Of a stretch of 64,000 bases of DNA, positions 43,324 through 52,995 are shown piece after piece; the first letter of the stretch is position 1, and every line of letters starts with the position of its first letter. The notes beneath the pieces were generated by a model. The model was given only the letters and a program-made list of their open reading frames with translations, searched no databases and was not told the DNA's origin. This DNA comes from Dehalococcoidia bacterium (GTDB taxonomy: Bacteria > Chloroflexota > Dehalococcoidia > DSTF01 > WHTK01). Location: positions 33,760-97,759 of the forward strand of contig WHTK01000011.1 in the NCBI GenBank assembly GCA_009377745.1, in the 5' to 3' direction. Position numbers and translations under genes: made by a program.

Positions 43324-43947
43324 ATGAGTGTATTCCGCAACAACCCCAGGCAGAACGATCCCGATTCCGGCGCCCGCTTCGTTGACCCGCCGGCCCGGCC
43401 TGAACCCGTAGACCTGCTGAACCAGGATGCCTCCCGGGAGAGCGCCCGCGCTGCCTCCACCCCAGCGCCGGACGCGCCCGCGCCGTCATCGTCGTCATTC
43501 ACGCCCTTCTCCGAGCGCGAGGCCCGCGCCATGCCCACGGAGGCTGACAAGTGCGCCAACGTCATCGCCGCCGGCTCCAAGTGGAACGGCTCGCTCAACA
43601 TCGATGACAGCGTCCGCATCGAAGGCCAGCTCTCGGGCGAGGTCAACGCCAAGGGCACCGTCCACATCTCCGAGGGCGCCCGCGTCGATGCCAAGATCAA
43701 GGCCGCCTTCGTGGTGGTTAGCGGCGCCTTCAAAGGCGAGGTCCGTTGCAGCGAGCGCCTGGAGCTCATGCCCAAGAGCCGCATCGAGGGTCAGATCGTG
43801 ACCAAGGTGCTCAACGTCCACGAAGGCGCCGTCGTTGATGGCACCATCCAGATGACGGAACGGGAAGCGGCGCGCTCCAAGGAGAACGGCAACGGCGCTG
43901 AGTCCACGGAATCGCAGCCCCGTAGCCGCACCGCCTCGACTAACTAA
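43324..43947 (+). CDS. Bactofilin family cytoskeletal protein
   Basis: A 207-residue bactofilin (polymer-forming cytoskeletal domain). The central part (about 75-175) shows the right-handed beta-helix pattern with hydrophobic repeats: SLNIDDSVRIEGQLSGEV, GTVHISEGARVDAKI and RLELMPKSRIEG. The N-terminal 70 residues are Pro-rich and disordered, the C-terminus polar. CTGGAGG before the ATG is the ribosome site. It likely forms filaments at the membrane involved in shape or envelope organisation; the PBP and DUF4012 genes are close by. Confidence 0.92.
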   Translation: MSVFRNNPRQNDPDSGARFVDPPARPEPVDLLNQDASRESARAASTPAPDAPAPSSSSFTPFSEREARAMPTEADKCANVIAAGSKWNGSLNIDDSVRIEGQLSGEVNAKGTVHISEGARVDAKIKAAFVVVSGAFKGEVRCSERLELMPKSRIEGQIVTKVLNVHEGAVVDGTIQMTEREAARSKENGNGAESTESQPRSRTASTN

Positions 43948-44308
43948 TCTCAGCCGCGACGATATCGTCCCGGTCGGCCAGGACCAGGTGGGTCTCACCC
44001 CACTGGTCCGGCTGGCCTGCGCTCCATGCCTCGCCGGAGCCCGCCGGCCGTAGCCGGATGCCCCAGTCGCCACCGTAGATCAGGTAAGCCGCGCCCGCGC
44101 CGGAGTCTTCGACCTGCACAGCCCACGCCTCCGCAGGCGACCCATCTGCCTCGCTGGACCAGCCCGCGACCTCGTACATCGCGCCATCGGGCTGACCATC
44201 GAAGATCCGGACTGCTGTCGCTCGAAACGGGTCGGTGAGGTTCTTGAACGCCAGGTTGGCGGACATCGGACAATTGTCGCTGGGCTCCACTTCCACGCGG
44301 GTGTACAT
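43940..44308 (-). CDS. Hypothetical protein, about 122 aa
   Basis: Not recognised. The frame reads MYTRVEVEPSDNCPMSANLA then AFKNLTDPFRATAVRIFDG and a Gly/Ser-rich centre with beta-strand character (AGAAYLIYGGDWGIRLRPAG). It has no membrane helix. A TTG at 44314 could also start it. It converges with bactofilin and overlaps that gene's end by eight bases. The balanced composition supports a real gene. Confidence 0.55.
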   Translation of the reverse strand: MYTRVEVEPSDNCPMSANLAFKNLTDPFRATAVRIFDGQPDGAMYEVAGWSSEADGSPAEAWAVQVEDSGAGAAYLIYGGDWGIRLRPAGSGEAWSAGQPDQWGETHLVLADRDDIVAAEIS

Positions 44309-44498
44309 GCTCAAACTCTAGGTCGCGTCCGCCCCGGCAGCAAGCGCATGGTTTTGTAGCGAAATAGCGTTGGGTGGTCCAATCCTGCGAGTTGAAACCC
44401 GCAGCTTGTGATTTTGGAAGTGGTTTGCTGGAGGACGGGCAAGAGTGTGACAGGCTCACGGGGATTCCTTGCGTTGGTCGCCGTGACTGCCGACACTT

Positions 44499-44981
44499 AT
44501 GAAGATGGAGTCTCTATCGAAGTTCTTCCGGCGCGAGCGGGCGGGTCACCGGCTTTATTGGCTGACAACGGATATCGCCATTGCCAGGGAGCCGGCCGAT
44601 GCCGACCTGCCCGGCCTGCATGCAGCCGGCGTCCGAGGCATCCTCGACCTGCGCGCCGAGATGCCGGAGCGATCCGAGCTGGCCTCTGCCGCGGGCTTGC
44701 GCTATCTCCGCGTCCCCGTCGTGGAGGGCGATGCCCCCACGCCGGCTGAGTTGCGTCTCGCCACCGGCTGGGTCAAGGACCGCATCGCTGCCGAAGGCCC
44801 CGTCCTCGTCCACTGCCGCGAAGGCCGCGGTCGCAGCGCCATGGTTGCCTGCGCCACCCTCGTCGGCCTTGGCATCCCCCTCTTCGACGCCTATCAGGCC
44901 CTGCGCCGCGCCCGCCCCGACGTCGCGCTCAACGATGTCCAGGACGAAGCCCTGCGCCTCTTCTCCCAAAGCCAGTCCTAG
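44499..44981 (+). CDS. Dual-specificity/tyrosine phosphatase-like protein
   Basis: A 160-residue protein tyrosine phosphatase fold. The catalytic loop VLVHCREGRGRSAMV has the full C-x5-R signature. A conserved early segment GVRGILDLRAEMPE and a mid-domain general-acid region (VVEGDAPTPAE) match small DSP family members. It may dephosphorylate proteins, lipids or RNA ends. ATG 44499 is the first start in frame. No kinase is adjacent. Confidence 0.88.
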   Translation: MKMESLSKFFRRERAGHRLYWLTTDIAIAREPADADLPGLHAAGVRGILDLRAEMPERSELASAAGLRYLRVPVVEGDAPTPAELRLATGWVKDRIAAEGPVLVHCREGRGRSAMVACATLVGLGIPLFDAYQALRRARPDVALNDVQDEALRLFSQSQS

Positions 44982-45116
44982 ATATTATTCCGGGCACGGG
45001 GAATCTAACCCCACGCTGATTCTCCGGATTCTCGGATGCCGGCGTCTGGAGCAACTCGAAAGAAAGAGGCCGTACTCCGGCCTCGATGCTCTAAGCCCTA
45101 TCCCTGCCTGTAACCG

Positions 45117-47075
45117 TCACGACATCCGGTAGACGATCTCAATCTCCCGGTCCGTCCGCAGGTCCGTAACGATACTCATCCCCTCGACAGCCTCGCCGTC
45201 CACCCGCGCCGACTCCAGGCGCGCGCCCTTCGGCAGCACCATGTGGACCTCCAGCGGCAGCGCCTCCGTCCCGGCTTCCTTCTGCACGTATACGCGGTAG
45301 CGGAACAGCCCGTCCGGCCCCTCTTCCACTATCGATGGCGTCTCGTAGAAGAACTGCACGCTAGCGCTCGCCCCCGGCAGCACCGGGAAGAAGCGCCCGA
45401 ATACTTTGCGCCCGCGTTCCACATCCACCTGCTCCGCGCCCGCGCTCTTGCCCGCCAGCCGCACGTCCAGCAGGCGCGCCTGCTCAGAGGCATAAACGCG
45501 CAGGTAGCAGCCGTAGACGCCATCCAGCATCAGCGAACGGACGAGCTGGGGGTCGCGGCCTTCTTGCCAATCCGGGAAGGGATTGCCGATCTCATACGTG
45601 AGCAGCGTCCTGGCCTGGCCGTCCGGCATTAGCTGCAGGTCAATGCGCGCCTTCGTGTCCAGGATCAGGTTCAGCTTGGTGCTGTTTACGCTGGAGTCGG
45701 CGATCAGCAGATAGTCGCCTTTGCTATCGCCGATCATGCTGCAGTCGAAGCCGTACTCGTTGCTGAGCGACTGCAGCCGCTCGTCGTTGAAGTGCAGTTG
45801 CAGGTGACGCTCTCGCCCCATCCGGTCGAGCAGCCGCAGCAGGTCTACCCACTGCTCTTTGGGCGCAGCGAAGACCCGGTTCAGCACGGACGACGCCAGG
45901 TACGAAAGAAACGCCTTCTTCGGTGCGCCCGTCGCCACGGCCGGCGCTCCGGGCACGTAGGTGTCGTCCCGTGTTAGTTCCAGCGTCAGCTCCTCGATGT
46001 TCTCCGGTGTCACGGTCACGCTGTAGTCCGGCACCACAACCGGCCCCAGGAGCTCCAGCAGCGCCTTCATGAACTTCAGGTCGATGGCGATCGTCCCGTC
46101 CGTGGAGGGCGCGCCTCCCTTTGCCACAAAGCTGCTTGCCAGCTCCGCGGTGGTCGGGAAGTGCGGGTACCAACCGGCTTCGCCCAGACCCCAGGAGTAG
46201 TCGCGCTTGAGATAGTTCTTCAGCGGACCCGGAGGCTCGATGTACTCCCCCGTCTGATCCTGCCAGCGGTTGAACAGCGTCCCGAAGTACTCCAGCTCCA
46301 TGCCCACGAGCCGGCCGCCGTCAAACGTGACGATGCCGTAGCTGGAGATCAGCCCGCCCGAAGGCAGCAGCTCAGTGTCGTTCTGGGGCAGCACGAGGTA
46401 GCGCCGCATGCCGTTGTAGCCCAGCAGGTCCGGTAGCAACGCGTTGGCGCGGCTGTAGCCTTCCACCAGCCCTTCCAGCTTCTCGAGCGCGCCGTCGAGG
46501 TCCGCTGTCGCACTGCCGAGGGGACCTTTGAGGCCGGCGGGCAGCTCCGCCCGAGATGCCTGTAGCCGCCGCAACCCCGCCTCGATCTCAGACATGGCTG
46601 CTTCCTGGCTCGTGAGGAAGGTCAGGGCTTCTTCAATCGATGTGCGGTTGGGGTCGCGCTCGTAGCGCGTAAAGGCCAGCGCGACGTCTGTAGCCCGAAG
46701 GCCTGTCTGGACCGACTCCTCCGCCGCGATTACCAGCGTTTTCAACCCCTGAGCCTGGTCGCCGAGGAAGGGCAGTGGTTCCAGCAGGAACAGGACCGGG
46801 TCCGTCCTGACGAAGCTCTCCGCCGACTTCAGCCGTTCGCCGGCGCTGCGCAACAGCTCCTGCTTGGCCATCACGTCAGCCTCGGAGTCCTGGAGCTTGG
46901 TGACGTCGAGATCGTCTTTGATCGAGAGCAGCGCCTCCTTGCTTGCCGACACGTCGGTGTAGAAGGCGTAGGCGCGGTAAGCCTCGGCGGCCAGCAGCAC
47001 GGCCAACACAGCCAGGATCGGCAGGAGCCAGCGGTAGCGTCGCCGGAGATTGCGAAAGGCTTTGTCGAAAAACAC
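45117..47075 (-). CDS. DUF4012 domain protein, membrane-anchored
   Basis: A 652-residue protein with one N-terminal membrane helix (about 17-37), a helical region to about 200, then the DUF4012 core starting RRYLVLPQNDTELLPSGGLI and SSYGIVTFDGGRL. The C-terminal 150 residues are beta-rich. DUF4012 proteins are common in Actinobacteria and Chloroflexota near polysaccharide and envelope genes and are related to LytR-type proteins by context only. It lies 144 bases after the PBP gene, same strand. Confidence 0.87.
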   Translation of the reverse strand: MFFDKAFRNLRRRYRWLLPILAVLAVLLAAEAYRAYAFYTDVSASKEALLSIKDDLDVTKLQDSEADVMAKQELLRSAGERLKSAESFVRTDPVLFLLEPLPFLGDQAQGLKTLVIAAEESVQTGLRATDVALAFTRYERDPNRTSIEEALTFLTSQEAAMSEIEAGLRRLQASRAELPAGLKGPLGSATADLDGALEKLEGLVEGYSRANALLPDLLGYNGMRRYLVLPQNDTELLPSGGLISSYGIVTFDGGRLVGMELEYFGTLFNRWQDQTGEYIEPPGPLKNYLKRDYSWGLGEAGWYPHFPTTAELASSFVAKGGAPSTDGTIAIDLKFMKALLELLGPVVVPDYSVTVTPENIEELTLELTRDDTYVPGAPAVATGAPKKAFLSYLASSVLNRVFAAPKEQWVDLLRLLDRMGRERHLQLHFNDERLQSLSNEYGFDCSMIGDSKGDYLLIADSSVNSTKLNLILDTKARIDLQLMPDGQARTLLTYEIGNPFPDWQEGRDPQLVRSLMLDGVYGCYLRVYASEQARLLDVRLAGKSAGAEQVDVERGRKVFGRFFPVLPGASASVQFFYETPSIVEEGPDGLFRYRVYVQKEAGTEALPLEVHMVLPKGARLESARVDGEAVEGMSIVTDLRTDREIEIVYRMS

Positions 47076-47219
47076 TATGCTTAATTATCGGAAGGGCGCA
47101 CAGATGACATAGACGCGCCGCTCACCGAGATTCCCTTCTCGACATCTAGAACGCAGCAAGTAGCCTCATGATTACGGGCCTTCCGCCGCGCCCATCGCTG
47201 CGTCCCGTGTCTCTGGCCG

Positions 47220-50088
47220 TCAGGGCACCAGCACCGTGTGCGCGGCCGAGATGATCTCGCCCTGGTTCTGGTCCTGCACCACCACGCGGACGCTGTACGT
47301 CCCGGGTGGCCATCCCGACGTCGGCAGCACCCCCAGCGTCCCACCCTGCACCGGCGTGCTCCACTGCCCCAGCGCCGACCAATTCAATGGCGATGAGCCG
47401 GAGCCGTACTCCAGCCGGTAATACTGCATCGCGTTGGACCAGGCCCAGCCCTGAATGCTCACCGTCCCCGCGGCCGCCGTGGTTGGTCCCGTCACGCTGG
47501 CTATGGGCGACGGCGGCGGCGCGGCGGCGGCCGTGATCCGTGGCTCCGGCGCCGCCGTTGGCTCCGCCTGAGCGTTGCTGCTGGCCGGCGGTGCGTTGGC
47601 CGGTGTGCTGCCCTTGACGAAGACCTCATTGCGACAGGAGCCGCCACCACCGCACACCCGGCGCTCTTCGATGTTATCCGGCCTGGCGAACGCGCCCGAC
47701 GCCCCACCGTGGTAAGTCGCCTGCAGCGTGTCGCGCATCACCCGGAACGAGATCGAAGTGCTGTAGATGTTGACGATCGGCGCGTTGTCCGAGTTGCCCG
47801 CCCAGACGCCGACGCTGTAGTCCGGCGTATAGCCAAAGGCCCAGGTTTCGCCGATCTTGCCGCCGCCCGGCCCCCGTGGGTCGAAGGGCTCGCTGGTGCC
47901 CGTCTTCACGGCGGCGACTCGCCCCGGGACGCTGATGCCGCCGCAGCCGAAGGTCACGCACTGGGAGCTGGGGTCGCTGAGGATGCTCGTCACCAGGTAG
48001 GCATGCTCGGCCGGCACGACCTGCTGCTCCGCCCTCTGCTCGTTGGCGTCGAAAAGCACTTCGCCCTTTGCGTCCTCGATGCGCAGGATCGTGATCGGCT
48101 CCAGCTCGCGTTCGTCCTCTTCGCGCTCGCCGATTACCGGCTGGCCTACCATCCGGCCGTTGTTCGCCAGCACGCTGTAGCCGTAGGTCAGGTCGATTGC
48201 GCTCAGGTCCACGCCGCCGATCGAGATCGCCGGGCCGTAGTAGCCGTCCAGCGTCGGAACCCCATCGACTTTGCCACGTCGACGATGTTGCCCACGCCCA
48301 GCCGCAGCGCGATCTTGAAGGCCGGTACGTTGAGCGAGTTACCCAGCGCGTTGCGCAGGCTGATCGGTCCCAGGTACCGGTTCCGCGTCGGGTTCTGGGG
48401 CTGAAAGATAGTCCCGTCCGACTCGCGGTAAGTAACCGGCGAATCATCGATCATCGTCGAGGGGGTCCAGCCCAGCCTCATGAACGACGTCAGGAAGACG
48501 AACGGCTTGAAGGAGGAGCCCGGCGAGTTCAGCGCGATCAGGTTGTTGACGTTGCCCTGGATGTCGTCACGGAAGTAGTCCCTGCTGCCGATCAGGGTCA
48601 GCACCTCACCGCTACGGTTGTCCAGCACCAGCAGCGCCCCGTTGTGGCTGTTCGATATGCCCTCGAACTCACTGATCCAGCGTTCGAGGATGTCCAGCGC
48701 CTCGTACTGCAGGTTCAGGTCGAGCGTTGTCGTCACCACTAGGCCGTCGCGGTACACCGCATCGCGCCCGAACAGGGCCTCCAGCTGGGGAGTAACGTGG
48801 TCAGCACGAAATGCGGCGCCTCGATCAAGTGATCCTGCGTAACCAGCGCCGGTGTCTCCGCCCTCGCCGCCGCGATCTCCTCAGCGGACGGTGTGTAGAA
48901 ACGCTCTGCGCCGATCTGGATCTGGCCCTGCCTGGCGATGAGGTCGAGGATTTCGCCCCGCCGGACGAGCGCCGTCTCCATGTCCGTCACGGGGCTGTAT
49001 TTCGCCGGCGATTGCGGTATGCCGGCCAGCAGCGCCGCCTCACCCAGGGTTAGCTCAGCGGCGGGCTTGCCGAAGTAGCCCCGGCTCGCCGCTTCGACGC
49101 CGTTAAAGAGGCCGCCGTAGCTGATCTGGTTGACGTACCACTCGAGGATCTGGCTCTTCTCGTAGCGTTGCGTTAGCTCCAGCGCGTAGAACGCCTCCCG
49201 CAGCTTGCGATCCAGCGACCGTTCGGTGCGTTCCTCCGGCGGAATGTAAACGTTCTTCACCAGCTGCTGCGTGATCGAGCTGCCGCCGGAGCCTTCGAGC
49301 GCGTCTTTCTCCTCCAGGAGGGGCGGCTCCAGGAAGGGACTGAAGTTCTCCCAGCTCGCGCGCAGCAGCCCCCGCGGGTTGACGCCGGGGTTGGTGAAGA
49401 AGCTCGAGTCCTCGGTCGCGATGGTCGCTGCCAGGAAGACATCCGCCACGTCTGTCAGGGGCACCGGCAGCCGGATGCCTTCCTTGTCGTCGACGTACTC
49501 GTAGAGCAGACGGCCGTTGCGGTCGTAGATGCGCGCGCCCCGCAGCGGCTGGTTGATCGCCAGCTCTTCGGGCGGAACGACATTATTTACATAACCTCCA
49601 TAGACGCCGGCGCTGAGGTAGAGGATGACACCAGCTATCGCCGGGGCCACCAGCGACAGCGCCACGACGGGCGGTATCGCCCGGCGGGAGGTCAGCCAGG
49701 GCTTGTGACGCCGCGCCCGTACGATGCGCAGACCGGCCGCCGGCATCGTCCGCGGCTGGGCCAGGGGATGGATGCGCTTCTTGGGCCAGATCATCTGGTC
49801 CAGCCGCGATATGCAGACCTGCAGCAGGTAGCCCATCGTCCGGCTGCGCGCCGCCATCGCCTCCATCCGCCCGATGAAGACCTCAACTTCCGTAGGCGGC
49901 AGTGGCGCGGGCGGAGCCTCAGGCCTCAGCCGGCGATAGAAGCCGCGCGCGGCCGCAATCGTCAGGCCAAGGGGTAGCGTCGCCGGGCGCAGCGCTAGCA
50001 GAACAAAACTGAGGTATTTAGGGAGTTGGCGCCGGGCGAGGGGCTGGGTTGCGCCATCTCGCCCTTGCTTCCCTGCAGCGAAGATCAT
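47220..50088 (-). CDS. Class A penicillin-binding protein (PBP1A-like), two frameshifts
   Basis: Three overlapping frames (50088-48739, 48757-48203, 48212-47220) form one bifunctional murein synthase of about 955 residues. The glycosyltransferase part has ATIATEDSSFFTNPGVNPRG and GGSSITQQLVKN; the transpeptidase part has NSPGSSFKPF (SxxK), GNSLNVP (SxN) and AAVKTGTSEPF (KTG). A membrane helix lies near residue 150 and an Ig-like domain at the end. Frame breaks: one base missing at about 48798, and four G where five are needed at 48263-48260 (AKSMG-VPTLDGYY). Every catalytic motif survives, so sequence errors are likely. It polymerises and crosslinks peptidoglycan. Confidence 0.87.
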
Positions 50089-50202
50089 CCCGCGTCCTTG
50101 CGAGGCCTAACAGCCGGCTGTGTTGCCTGCTAACGTCTTAAACGCAGCCGGGCAACGTCCGTTTCGGCTCAGTGCGCGCGGGGGTATCTATTTCGCGGCG
50201 GA

Positions 50203-50844
50203 TCAGGCCTTTGGTGGTTGGCCGATCTTCTCCATGACGGACCGGAAGGCTTCGATCTCCTGGGCGCCGACCAGGCCGTACTCCTGGTTGATGATGAACG
50301 TCGGTATGGCCGTCACGCCGATCCCGCGCGTCCAGGCGATGCCCTCATCGACGTGCTCCCGGTAGCGCCCTTCTTCGAGCGCCTGGCGCAGAGCCGAGGC
50401 ATCCATGCCAATCGACTCACCGACCGTCACGACCGTATCGATCTGGCCGATGTCCGCCAGGTCCTCGAAATAAGCTTTGAACATCGCCCGGTGGAAGCGC
50501 CACTGGTCGCCATAGTCGTAGGCAAACGCGGAGGCCTGCAGCGCCAGGTGTGAGTTCGAACTCCACTTGCGGCCGCGCGTGAACTTGATTCCCAGCTTCT
50601 CAGCCCGCTCCTCGGTCGCCGTCGGCGGCGCGCCTTCCGGCACGACGTGCCTCGGCGTGATGCCTTCCGGCGGTGTCTCCGGACGCAGCAGGTAAGGCGC
50701 CAGCTTCACCTCGAAGTCGTACTCCTGGCTCAGCTTCTCGATCTCCATCAGCCCGATATAGCACCACGGACACACGAAGTCCGAAACAATCATGATCGAT
50801 GGCTCTTGCCGCGTTTCCGGCGCTTCTATCGTCTCTGTTTCCAT
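50203..50844 (-). CDS. DsbA family oxidoreductase (FrnE-like)
   Basis: A 213-residue thioredoxin-fold protein with active site SDFVCPWCYIG and cis-Pro loop GVTAIPTFIINQEYG, as in the FrnE/HCCA-isomerase branch of DsbA. No signal peptide is present, so it is cytoplasmic, as for FrnE. The frame is open to 51090 inside the neighbouring gene; ATG 50844 is chosen because a perfect TATAAT ends ten bases before it. The gene has no Shine-Dalgarno and may be translated from a leaderless mRNA. Role: thiol redox or isomerase chemistry. Confidence 0.88.
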   Translation of the reverse strand: METETIEAPETRQEPSIMIVSDFVCPWCYIGLMEIEKLSQEYDFEVKLAPYLLRPETPPEGITPRHVVPEGAPPTATEERAEKLGIKFTRGRKWSSNSHLALQASAFAYDYGDQWRFHRAMFKAYFEDLADIGQIDTVVTVGESIGMDASALRQALEEGRYREHVDEGIAWTRGIGVTAIPTFIINQEYGLVGAQEIEAFRSVMEKIGQPPKA

Positions 50845-50853
50845 AGCCCTTAC

Positions 50854-50859
50854 ATTATA
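50854..50859 (-). promoter_or_regulatory. -10 box TATAAT directly before dsbA-like gene
   Basis: The minus-strand hexamer matches consensus perfectly and leaves only nine bases to the ATG. The -35 position (CTTTAG) is weak and overlaps the stop codon of the upstream glycosylase gene. Confidence 0.65.
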
Positions 50860-50876
50860 TTCTGTTTGTCCGGTCG

Positions 50877-51560
50877 CTAAAGCGTCATCGCCGATGTCAC
50901 GCGCCACATATACCATGAGCCCACCGACCGGAACGGCGCCCAAGGCGCCCCGATCTCCTTCGCCTTGGCCGGTGTTGGCATCTCTGCCAGCCCATAGGCC
51001 ACGCGCATGCCGTTGCGCACCCCCAGGTCGCCGACCGGCAGCACGTCCGGCCGTCCCAGGTGGAACATCAGGAACATGTGGGCCGACCACTCGCCGACGC
51101 CCTTGACCGCCACCAGCCGCTTCGCGACCTCCTCGTCGCTCAAGGACGGCAGCTCCGCAAAGTTCAACCGGCCGTCCACGACGTGCAACGCCAGGTCGCG
51201 CATATAGCCGGCCTTCTGCCGCGAAACTCCCGCGGCGCGAAACTGCTCGTCCGTTGTGGCCAGCAGCGCTTCCGGTCTAGGTGGCGCCGGCGGGGCATCG
51301 GGTGGGGCGGGCGCCACTTCAGGACCAGTAACGCGCTCTTCATCGCTGTAGAGCGCCAGCCAGCGACGCTGAATAGCCATCGCCGCCGCTCCCGCCAGCT
51401 GCTGGAAGAGGATCGTCCGCAGCAAGGAGGCGTATGGGTCATGGCGGCGGATCAGCTTGTACGGTCCCACGCTTTCGATGACCTTCGCCAGCACGGCGTC
51501 TGCCTGCCTGAGGTGCGCCATCGCCTCAGCCAGGGAATAGAGCTCAGTCGTCATCGCCAT
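50877..51560 (-). CDS. DNA-3-methyladenine glycosylase II-like (HhH-GPD)
   Basis: A 227-residue base-excision glycosylase. The helix-hairpin-helix and catalytic region reads LVAVKGVGEWSAHMFLM then VLPVGDLGVRNGM, with the catalytic aspartate in VGDLG, as in AlkA/Mag-type enzymes. The early segment YASLLRTILFQQLAGAAAM is also conserved. An Ala/Pro-rich loop (VAPAPPDAPPAPPRP) is inserted near residue 85. It excises alkylated purines. Its stop is 33 bases before the dsbA-like gene. Confidence 0.88.
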   Translation of the reverse strand: MAMTTELYSLAEAMAHLRQADAVLAKVIESVGPYKLIRRHDPYASLLRTILFQQLAGAAAMAIQRRWLALYSDEERVTGPEVAPAPPDAPPAPPRPEALLATTDEQFRAAGVSRQKAGYMRDLALHVVDGRLNFAELPSLSDEEVAKRLVAVKGVGEWSAHMFLMFHLGRPDVLPVGDLGVRNGMRVAYGLAEMPTPAKAKEIGAPWAPFRSVGSWYMWRVTSAMTL

Positions 51561-51620
51561 AAGTTCTTCGAGTCCGCTCCTGCTCGCAACCTGTCGCGGG
51601 TCTACCTTGGTAGCCGAAGC

Positions 51621-51944
51621 TCACTGCATCGGCGAGTACGCCGTCGGCCGCATGATCGTGTTCTCGATCCGCGCCACCAGCGGCCCGTCCCGCTCCGTCT
51701 CCTCGAAGACCTTCAATCGCTCCTGGTCCGCCCGGAAGGCCGCCCAGGCCGTGTCTCGCGCCGCCATGTCCTCGAACGCCAGCAGGTAGGTCAGCCGGTT
51801 GCTTGTCCCCACCTCGTCCGCCCAGAAGCCGGCGACCTTCAACCCATGCTTCGCGAAGTAACCCATCGTCACCTTCTCGAAGCGCGCATTCAGCGCCGGC
51901 AGCTTTCCCGGCACAGCGTCATAGACCCTCAACTCGTAGATCAT
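51621..51944 (-). CDS. NIPSNAP family protein
   Basis: A 107-residue ferredoxin-like alpha/beta-barrel domain: MIYELRVYDAVPGKLPAL at the start and the RFEKVTMGYFAKHGLKVAG and TYLLAFEDMAARDTAW segments are characteristic. GGAGGG precedes the ATG. These proteins often neighbour oxygenase and catabolic genes; activity is unknown. It is upstream of the glycosylase gene on the same strand. Confidence 0.88.
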   Translation of the reverse strand: MIYELRVYDAVPGKLPALNARFEKVTMGYFAKHGLKVAGFWADEVGTSNRLTYLLAFEDMAARDTAWAAFRADQERLKVFEETERDGPLVARIENTIMRPTAYSPMQ

Positions 51945-52092
51945 GCTTTACCCTCCTGCGATCGTGCCAGTCCATCTGACGGCTAGGCGGCAATATACCC
52001 CGCCGGCGATGATGACTCCAGACACGATCTTTCAACTCCGCGAGGCCTTGCTCGTCCTATCCAGGGGCAATGGCTCGTAACGACAGAGTTGC

Positions 52093-52566
52093 CTAGCGCT
52101 CTTTCTTACCGGCTTTGAGCAGCTCGATGAGCTGACGGATGCGGGCGGCGCGCTCCTCCGGGCTGCGCTTCGTGGCGTCGACCCAGCGCAGATAGGCCTT
52201 GCGGTAGAAGGTCGCCAGGGAGTCGAAGAAGGCCGCGGCAGCCGGCTCAGCCGCCAGGGCGTGGGCGACATCATCCGCGAGCGCATCCTGCTGCGGCCCT
52301 TCCGGTGCGAGGACCACATCGACGCCGGCGCTGGGGTTTAGGGACGCGTCGCGGCGCCAGGCGGACCCGAGAACAAGGAAGTAGGCGCCGGCCTCGGACT
52401 GCAACGGGCCGCGGACCTTTATGCCGTTGACGCTGCCGTTGATGTGATGACGATCCTTGCGGCCCCAGACCTGCGAGGGATCGAAGGGCAGGTCGATGCG
52501 GAAACCACCGTTGCTGGCGGTGCGCAGGGTGGTGATAAAGCGTTGTTCTAGATCAGCCATGCTCAT
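52093..52566 (-). CDS. DUF1905/YdeI (OmdA-like) domain protein
   Basis: A 157-residue protein with a beta-rich DUF1905 domain (residues 18-95, including DPSQVWGRKDRHHINGSVNG) and a C-terminal helical YdeI/OmdA segment (SLATFYRKAYLRWVDATKRS then PEERAARIRQLIELL). Relatives are described as bacteriocin-protection or cell-envelope linked, without known chemistry. The start could be 52566 or 52560. A tRNA-Pro gene lies 75 bases upstream on the same strand. Confidence 0.8.
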   Translation of the reverse strand: MSMADLEQRFITTLRTASNGGFRIDLPFDPSQVWGRKDRHHINGSVNGIKVRGPLQSEAGAYFLVLGSAWRRDASLNPSAGVDVVLAPEGPQQDALADDVAHALAAEPAAAAFFDSLATFYRKAYLRWVDATKRSPEERAARIRQLIELLKAGKKER

Positions 52567-52641
52567 GGTCTCAGCAGAGCAGTGCCTCCGTTTTGGAAGG
52601 ATGGGCGTCTCGCTGAGGTAACGGCGTGTTAGGAAGATGTA

Positions 52642-52718
<77 letters not shown>

Positions 52719-52835
52719 ACCGGGCGCCGCCTTAGTCTACCAAACCCATTCGTGAGCGGCGAGCGCTCGATCCAAGTCGTGCAGAAGCCTTAAGATGGCG
52801 TTCAAGGTAGAGACGTCAGTAGGAGCAAAGCGTAA

Positions 52836-52991
52836 GTGAGCATCTGGTGTCCAGGCTCAAGCGAGAAGGTCTACGCCGCGGTTAGCACGGTCCGCTGCCC
52901 GGAGTGCGGCAAGATCGTTGAGGTGACACGGCAGGGGCACATCATGCCCCACGTCGAGAGCAAGATCGACGAGAAGGCCGCGAAGAAGTAA
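52836..52991 (+). CDS. Small zinc-ribbon protein, 51 aa
   Basis: A 51-residue protein from GTG 52836 with AGGAG ten bases upstream. It has CPGSS near the N-terminus and RCPECGKIVEVTRQGHIMPH in the centre, giving three cysteines and two histidines suited to a zinc ribbon, then a basic tail (KIDEKAAKK). It sits alone between the divergent tRNA-Pro and a convergent membrane-protein operon. Function unknown; it looks like a small nucleic-acid or protein-binding factor. Confidence 0.68.
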   Translation: MSIWCPGSSEKVYAAVSTVRCPECGKIVEVTRQGHIMPHVESKIDEKAAKK

Positions 52992-52995
52992 TCGC

